From NCBI GenBank assembly GCA_015039315.1, contig WIDE01000028.1, positions 16,903 to 77,533 of the forward strand: a stretch of 60,631 nt of DNA, written 5' to 3'. The notes beneath the pieces are model-generated. The model made no database searches, was not told the DNA's origin, and saw only the letters and a list, made by a program, of their open reading frames with translations. The translations under genes were made by a program, and so were the position numbers. Below, one piece after another: positions 54,760 through 60,631 of this stretch. Origin of the DNA: Clavulina sp. PMI_390 (lineage: Eukaryota; Basidiomycota; Agaricomycetes; Cantharellales; Hydnaceae). Position 1 is the stretch's first letter; every line of letters begins with the position of its first letter.

Positions 54760-56879
54760 ATGTCTTGGATGGCCTCAGCGACGATGCCATTCCCTCCCCC
54801 ACCTCCTCCCTCCGGACATCCTCCTCCTCCTCATGGCCCACACAAGCGGTTAGGGTACGTTTTTCCAACTCCGAATGCCAAGCCTGAGGCACGTTGACCC
54901 ATTTGAAATCCGGGATGCTGGCCCACCTGCCCTTGCAATCGATTTTTGATTATCTAGTGGTGACCCATATCTTCAGTACCAACCACACTTTGCGTTCTCA
55001 CTCCCTGTGCAGATTCTGTGCAATGGCATGATTCTGACCCTTGCAGGTGTCCTCCTGATCCATCTCGTCCTTACTGCGCAATATCACTGGGCTTTAGCGC
55101 GAGTCAATTACCTCTTCCAGCTCTCAGCGATCTGTATGCTCTGCATCAACGTAATTGCAAGCACGATCGTCGTCTTCGCGACCGTACACTCCGATAGCCG
55201 TACTTGGCCATATATGCTCGACTATATCGCCGTTACAGTTCCAGTAAACTCCTGGAGTCTGACCGAAAAAATTCTATGGTACACCCTAGAAGCCGTTACC
55301 AGTGGACTAGCCCATGTACGTGACGCCGTCTAACCCACCAAGCACCATGCTGTATGTAGAAGACTGATCCACTGCACTGGGTTACCACAGATTACTCACA
55401 TCCAGTTCCTCACTCTAATGTATCCTTCAAAATTGGAAGCACGTCTTATATTCATTTTACTCGGTATGTCTGATGGTCGTGTGACGGTACAACTGTGTTA
55501 TATCTGATACCCGTAAATATACAGGTCCTCTTGCAGTTGCTTCCTCGGCTATGCAATATTGCTCCCTTAGCCCTCACCAAACCGCTCAGGATCTTGGCGA
55601 TGCCATTCGTGGGATATGCAACACAACGCTCGCTTTGCTCTTCACTGCTGCCCTGTTCATTTGGGGGTTCATTGTGAATCGCAAGCGAGCTTGGCGCACG
55701 GACGGCGGCACGGCAGTATTTGGGGCCAGTGCAATCATCCTGGCCATCATGAGCATTGTGATCAACTTCATATTGGTCTTCATGGATGAGATGCTGTGGC
55801 TGCCTTCGCTGCTTTGGGCAGTGGTGATGTGGCAGTACGTACCCCTTACTATTCATTCATTACTTCTTTTCTTCCTTTCAAAAAACCCAGCCACTCCTGC
55901 ACAGTGGTACTAGATGCAATCGGGCTGAATCTTATATATCTTCTTTTTCTGTTCTAGAACTTTTCTTGGATGGTGGTGGTGGGTCGGAGCTGGCATGTCA
56001 ATTGGTGAGGTCGAGGACATGCTTGAGCGCGAGCAGAAGCGCAAAGATGAACGACGGCGCAAGAAAATCAAGCAATTACAGAAGCAAGATGCACGAGGGA
56101 CCGGTTCGGCAAGATTCATGAGCGCGATTGTTCCTGGATCGCTAACGAGGAGACAACGCTCTGCCACCGCTCAAACAATCACCAATGGTTCTGCCTCCAT
56201 CCATTCATCCGAGAATAGCAGGAACCATGAATCCATCGAGCTTTCTGTTATGGGTTCTACTCACACCACCAATAACGCGGCTCAGGGCGATGAGCTGGAC
56301 GATTCCCCATCTGTTGTCGCCGTTCCAACTGCCCTCACGTATATCCCACTTGCTCCGACATTGTATACGTCCGCTCTCCGAGGGTGGCGTTCGCTTACTC
56401 GCGCGCACCGTGATGAGGTGATCAACGTCGCGATGTCTCGCCCTGCGCAAGCGCAAGAAGGCACAGGGTGGGGTCTTGGCGATTACGGGTTGCGCGAAAG
56501 GGAGGAGGCCGAGCAGAGGATCCGGGACTTCCAGGCCGAGCGCAGGAGACGGATGCTTCTCGGGGAAGACTCGTCGTTGGCGGAGCAAGATGAAGTGGAA
56601 AGGGATATTGCGGCTGGTGATGATGATGATGATGACGATGACGAGATCGGGAGAGGCTTCTTCTATCCTCCGCCCCCACCAGCATTCCACTCTGCCTCTG
56701 GAGCACCCTCCCCTCATTCGAGTATACCTTTGCAGCCGATGCCCGGGCCATCGGAGGAAAGGGCGGAGTCGGAGGCGACTGACGACCCACTTCCTCACCC
56801 CCTTCCACCGAACGATTCTCTGTTCTGGCGATGGGGACCGTTACGGAAGTGGAGACTACAAGATCGGACAACTTATTAA
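54760..56879 (+). CDS. seven-helix membrane protein with charged C-terminal tail
   Basis: Five exons (54760-54854, 54958-55315, 55391-55463, 55525-55834, 55958-56879) give 585 residues in frame. The N-terminus is proline-rich (MSWMASATMPFPPPPPPSG). Seven hydrophobic stretches follow, centred on ILTLAGVLLIHLVLT, LSAICMLCINVIASTIVVF, ILWYTLEAVTSGLAH, ARLIFILLGPLAVASS, LALLFTAALFIWGFIV, ASAIILAIMSIVINFILVF and SLLWAVVMWQTFLGWWWWV. After them comes a long soluble tail: a basic coiled coil (DMLEREQKRKDERRRKKIKQL), an acidic DDDDDDDDE run and a proline-rich end. Topology resembles a receptor, but no GPCR family motif is recognised. It may be a fungal ER or plasma-membrane protein of unknown role. 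The exon 4 donor at 55835 was chosen to keep frame. Confidence 0.75.
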
Positions 56880-57179
56880 TTTGCATGTACATTTACGTTA
56901 TAGTAGTTATAGTGTGCCACAAGGTGTACATATATATGTATTCACCTCCCCCTCAGTTGTTGTTATTTAGAGTTCTTTTAGGCGACACGAAGAATCTTTT
57001 TGATAGGACGGGACAAAACCGGTATATATGACACCTGACATTAACCGGGATTGAAAAAAGCGAATTATTGGCCGTGTGCGTGGCCCGAAAAAATGCCATG
57101 GGATGTTGGATTCGCACAAAATATTTGTGGATGTTTGCTGTTTGCGTGACTTGTCTTCCACCACCCAACCACCTACACA

Positions 57180-59368
57180 ATGGCCCCCAGACGCGCTGCC
57201 ACCAAGACGGAAGAAGCACCCGCAGCTTCTCGTCCATCGCGCAAACGCGCTGCGGACGAGTCTGAGCCTGAGCCTGCCAAACGCCCCCGTCGCGCGGCAT
57301 CTGTCAAGCCAGCTGAAAAACCCGCTCCGAAAGCGCGTGCTGCCGCCGCGTCCGTCGCGAAAGACGCCAAGGCGTCGAAGAATAAGGAGAACGTTAGCAC
57401 CAAGAAGGCTCCTGCCAAGTCGGCCAAGGCTAAGGCTACGGCTGGATCTCAGGGCTCTTCCACCACCACGAAGAAGTCTGAAAAAACCAAGGACGAGCAG
57501 CCAAAGCCCAAGGTTGCTCGCGTCGCTAAACCTAAAGAGCCCACGTTCAACGCGCTCGTCCCTATTCCTTCCCCTCGCGCATATCCTGTGCACACCTATG
57601 TCTTTGGGAATGGCGATGCTGGCCAGTTTGGTCTCGGTCCCGACGTCATGGATGAGATCCCGCGTCCTCGTCTGCAGACGTGGATTGAAGAAGGTATCAA
57701 GGAGGGCAGATTCGGTCCGAAAGGCACAGGTTTCGAGAGCCTGGTTGCCGGCGGAATGCACTCAATTGCGATTAGTAGTGATGGAAGGGTGAGTTGCATT
57801 TGCACACTCTTAATTGAGAGTTACTCTGCTCGTAATGGATGTGCACTGACGATTTCATTTTCTCTTCCCTTGTTCTGTATAGTTGTGGAGCTGGGGCGTT
57901 AACGACGAAGGCGCTCTCGGTCGCGAGGTCGTAAATGTTCCTAATCCCGAGAAGCCCGGCGAATTCCTCGATCGAGAGGAACTCGAGTCATGGCCCACAG
58001 TGGTCAGCACGCTCGAAGAAAAGAAGTTCCGTCCCGTCTTTGTGGGAGTTGGCGATAGTCTTACTATTGCCGTGAACGAAGAGGGCCATGCCATGGGCTG
58101 GGGTATCTTCCGTGTAAGTTCTCACTGCTGTGAACGATAGGTGCTTTTGACTCACGGGTACCTCTCCATGCTTGGTCAATCAGTCGGCGAGTGGCAAGCT
58201 GGGCTTCCAGGCAGACTCTAAGGCTGAGGAGATCAAATTCCTGCCTGTGACGATACCTGGCGTTGAAAACGTTCAGTTTTGCGCCATGGAATGTGGCCCC
58301 AACCACGCTATTGGGCTAACCCTAGATGGCAAGGTATACGTTTGGGGAGCTGGCGAAAATGGTGTGTTTCTATGACTCCGTTTGCCCATCGCCAATACTT
58401 CGTTCTAACGCGCTTGATAGGTCAACTGGGTCGCAGATTGATGTCAAGGCGCCCCTTGAACTCCACTCGCCCCGACCCCCTAGCACTTCGCAAGATCAGG
58501 GCTGTTGGTGCTGGCTTCTTCCACAGCTTCGCCGTCGATGATGACGGCGTTGTGTACGCTTGGGGATTGAACCAATATGGCCAGCTTGGTCTTCCCAAGA
58601 GCGAAGACAAGGACGAACCCTCTGTGTGGGTTCCAACCGTCGTGCCTGGCCTCGACCCCTCCGTCCTTGGTGGTGCTCGTGTCACGCAAATCAGCGCTGG
58701 CGAGCACCACTCTGCATTCCTCCTCGACGATGGCCGTGTATACGCCGTCGGTCGCTGTGATTCGGGTCAACTCGGTATCGCAGAGGATCATCCCGAATAT
58801 ATCAAGATGAAGGAGGCGGATGAGGACTATATCTCCACTCCTGTGCAGGTGTTCTTCCCACCCATTCCCACCAAGGACGAGCCAGCGCCCGAGCTTCCAC
58901 CATACAAGGCATCTGATGCTGGTAAAACCATCAACAAGATTGTGAAGATCGATGTTGCTGGCCGCTTCTCGTTGGCCCTCTCAGAGAGCGGCAATGTCTA
59001 CTCTTGGGGAACTGGGTTATCTGGTCAGGTAAGCTAACTCTCCCATTCACATCTGCTTTGTACTGAAGCTGACATTCATCACCTCACTTTCAGCTCGGCC
59101 TCGGAGCGAACACAGAAGAACAAGCTACGCCCGCCCGTGTTAGATGGAAGGGGGGCGATGATTGGTTCGTTGAGGATATTTCGGCTGGTGGACAGCACTG
59201 CTTCCTGCTTGCAAGCGAGAAGGTTCGTCAAGACTTCAACTGATTCACCTACGAGTGTCTCTCTAACCTAGCTTGCGAATCTAGTCTGCTCGCGAGGCGG
59301 CTCAGGCTGCACCAAAAACTAACGGCCATGTGGCAGAGCCGGACGAAAAGATGGACGAGTCTCCATGA
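57180..59368 (+). CDS. RCC1: Ran guanine nucleotide exchange factor RCC1
   Basis: Six exons (57180-57788, 57883-58113, 58184-58361, 58421-59028, 59094-59222, 59285-59368) give 612 residues in frame. The first about 120 residues are a Lys/Ala/Pro-rich tail with nuclear signals (RPSRKRAAD, PAKRPRRA), as in fungal RCC1/Pim1/Srm1. Seven beta-propeller blades follow, each with a G-x-G/W-G signature: TYVFGNGDAGQFGLG, LWSWGVNDEGALG, GHAMGWGIFRSASGKLGF, KVYVWGAGENGQLG, VVYAWGLNQYGQLG, RVYAVGRCDSGQLG and NVYSWGTGLSGQLGLG. RCC1 loads Ran with GTP on chromatin and sets the direction of nuclear transport and spindle assembly. The C-terminal SAREAAQAAPKTNGHVAEP tail is not conserved. Confidence 0.96.
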
Positions 59369-59778
59369 ATGATTTCACATTAGCCAAATACTTTACCCCT
59401 TTCGTTGCTTTTTATTCCTGGTATTAGACCATCACAGATGTTCTGGAACTATTTCCAGATGACACCCTCCCCAAAGCTTTCACACTGACCTCATCATACT
59501 TATTTTTCATAATGTACACGCTTCCCTTCATCCTCTCCATGTTTAGTTCATGCGAAACCTTCCTCAATCCGTACAACTTCGACCCTAACGTGCCAATGCC
59601 TATTCATCTCTTGGATATTTGAGTGTATCACACCTTTGTAGTGTGCTCGAGCCGAAATCTGATTGAGAGACAATTTGATATGGTTCCCGAGCCGGAGTCG
59701 GCGTGGACAAGATGGACTCCCGACCTTCAACTTGGCCAGCCCACACGCTGATAACTGACGACAACAGCGACCAGCGAA
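59369..59778. other. intergenic stretch before the hydrolase gene
   Basis: About 410 bases with the 3' UTR of RCC1 and the promoter of the next gene. Nothing else is visible. Confidence 0.45.
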
Positions 59779-60631
59779 ATGGCGAGCCCGTATACTGAGG
59801 CTTGGATTGAGGGCCCAAACGCCACTGCATTCTATACTCGAACCTACGCTCCAACTGACACACCCAAAGCTGCTATTGTGTTTGCTCATGGGTTCGCCGA
59901 GCACATTGGACGATACGAAGCCACGTTTCCCGAGTTCTCTGCCAAAGGAATCTCCGTGTTTGCCTTTGATCAGCGTGGTTTTGGGCGAACGGCGTGGGAT
60001 GAGAAGAATCGAAGTAAGAGCTCCAAGTGGGCTGTGACGAACTGGAAAGACCAGAGGGCGGACATTGCGTTCTTCCTTGCGCGGGAGAAGGATAGAATCG
60101 GCAAGGACGTGCCCCTTTTCTTGATGGGACACTCAATGGTGAGTTGGCTGACTGCGTAGAACCCCCAAGTTCAAGTGACATCTCATTTGCATGAATAAAC
60201 TCTACCGCTAGGGTGGAGCTGAGGCTCTGGAATTTGTGTGCCTTCCTCCTAGTCCCAAGGAGTCCCTGCCTCTCTTATCTGGCATCATTGCATGCTCGCC
60301 CCTCATCCGTCAAACGACACCAGCCAGTAAGGTTGTGGTTTGGGTGGCCTCCAAAGCTGCTACTCTCCTCCCAAACATGTTAATTGATACACCCATCAAT
60401 CCTAATGTCAGCGCGCGATTTCAAACGCTCCTTGAACTTGACTTCTGATATATTTTCACGCTCTAGGATCTCTCGCGAGACCCAGTCGCAAACAAGGCAT
60501 ACATCGACGACCCCATGATCAAGGCCAAGGGGAGCCTTCGTGGACTGGCAGACATGCTTCTGAACGGGATTGCTCTGGCTGAGCACCACTACAAAAATTA
60601 CCCCTCTGAACTACCGGTGGGTACCTCCCTA
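59779..60631 (+). CDS. monoglyceride-lipase-like alpha/beta hydrolase, 5' part (cut by window end)
   Basis: Three exons are visible (59779-60138, 60212-60406, 60467-60616, then probably a donor GTGGGT). The product starts MASPYTEAWIEGPNATAFYT and has the Hydrolase_4 pattern: AIVFAHGFAEHIGRYE, GISVFAFDQRGFGRT, and the nucleophile elbow LFLMGHSM-GGAEAL. The catalytic Ser is in exon 1 and the GG of the elbow in exon 2, so the first intron splits the motif. The catalytic Asp and His lie beyond the window. Related fungal enzymes (yeast Yju3) cleave monoacylglycerols at lipid droplets and membranes. The start is the first ATG in frame and matches the family start. Confidence 0.9.

Noticed and set aside
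56205..56798. 197-codon minus-strand frame
   Set aside because: Shadow of the charged tail of the seven-helix protein; His and Arg runs mirror the Asp and Ser codon repeats.

Overview
The window is nuclear DNA of a filamentous basidiomycete, most likely an agaricomycete near Rhizoctonia/Ceratobasidium (inference). Genes are dense and on both strands. They are cut by many short GT..AG introns, mostly 45-70 nt, and the products are typical fungal ones (Atg11, Tim50, RCC1, Zn2Cys6 regulator, Cdc25-type RasGEF). All exon joins were read by eye from splice signals, frame continuity and family similarity. Where total exon length is a multiple of three I treat the model as good.

Layout. 0-24.9 kb is ordinary chromosome: the 3' end of a DUF7587-like gene, an SH3/RasGEF activator of Ras, a mitochondrial IF-3, a PPR protein, two tandemly duplicated F-box genes, mitochondrial Hsp70 (SSC1), the autophagy scaffold ATG11 and a Zn2Cys6 transcription factor. 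At 25.7-28.1 kb lies a mitochondrial carrier gene that appears to have lost its first transmembrane helix.

28.7-41.1 kb looks different. It opens with a 1002-residue tyrosine-recombinase-like protein, read inward from the left edge. It resembles the DUF3435 'captain' family of Starship elements and carries a C-terminal zinc-finger tail. Behind it sit five genes: two related nuclear Lys/Asp/Glu-rich proteins, a cysteine-rich zinc-binding protein, a tandem 3'-5' exonuclease and an unrecognised helical protein. I propose this block as a candidate Starship-like or Crypton-like mobile element in a basidiomycete. Its ends are not defined and it is the main finding. A gene-poor stretch (41.1-43.9 kb) with small hairpins follows.

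44-60.6 kb is again ordinary chromosome: a hypothetical protein, TIM50, a 90-residue protein resembling ATPase inhibitors, a metallo-beta-lactamase-fold hydrolase, DPH5, a Ser-rich protein, a seven-helix membrane protein, RCC1, and the 5' part of a monoglyceride-lipase-like hydrolase cut by the window end. Several products are mitochondrial (IF-3, PPR, SSC1, carrier, TIM50), but neighbours share no operon-like logic, as expected for a fungus.
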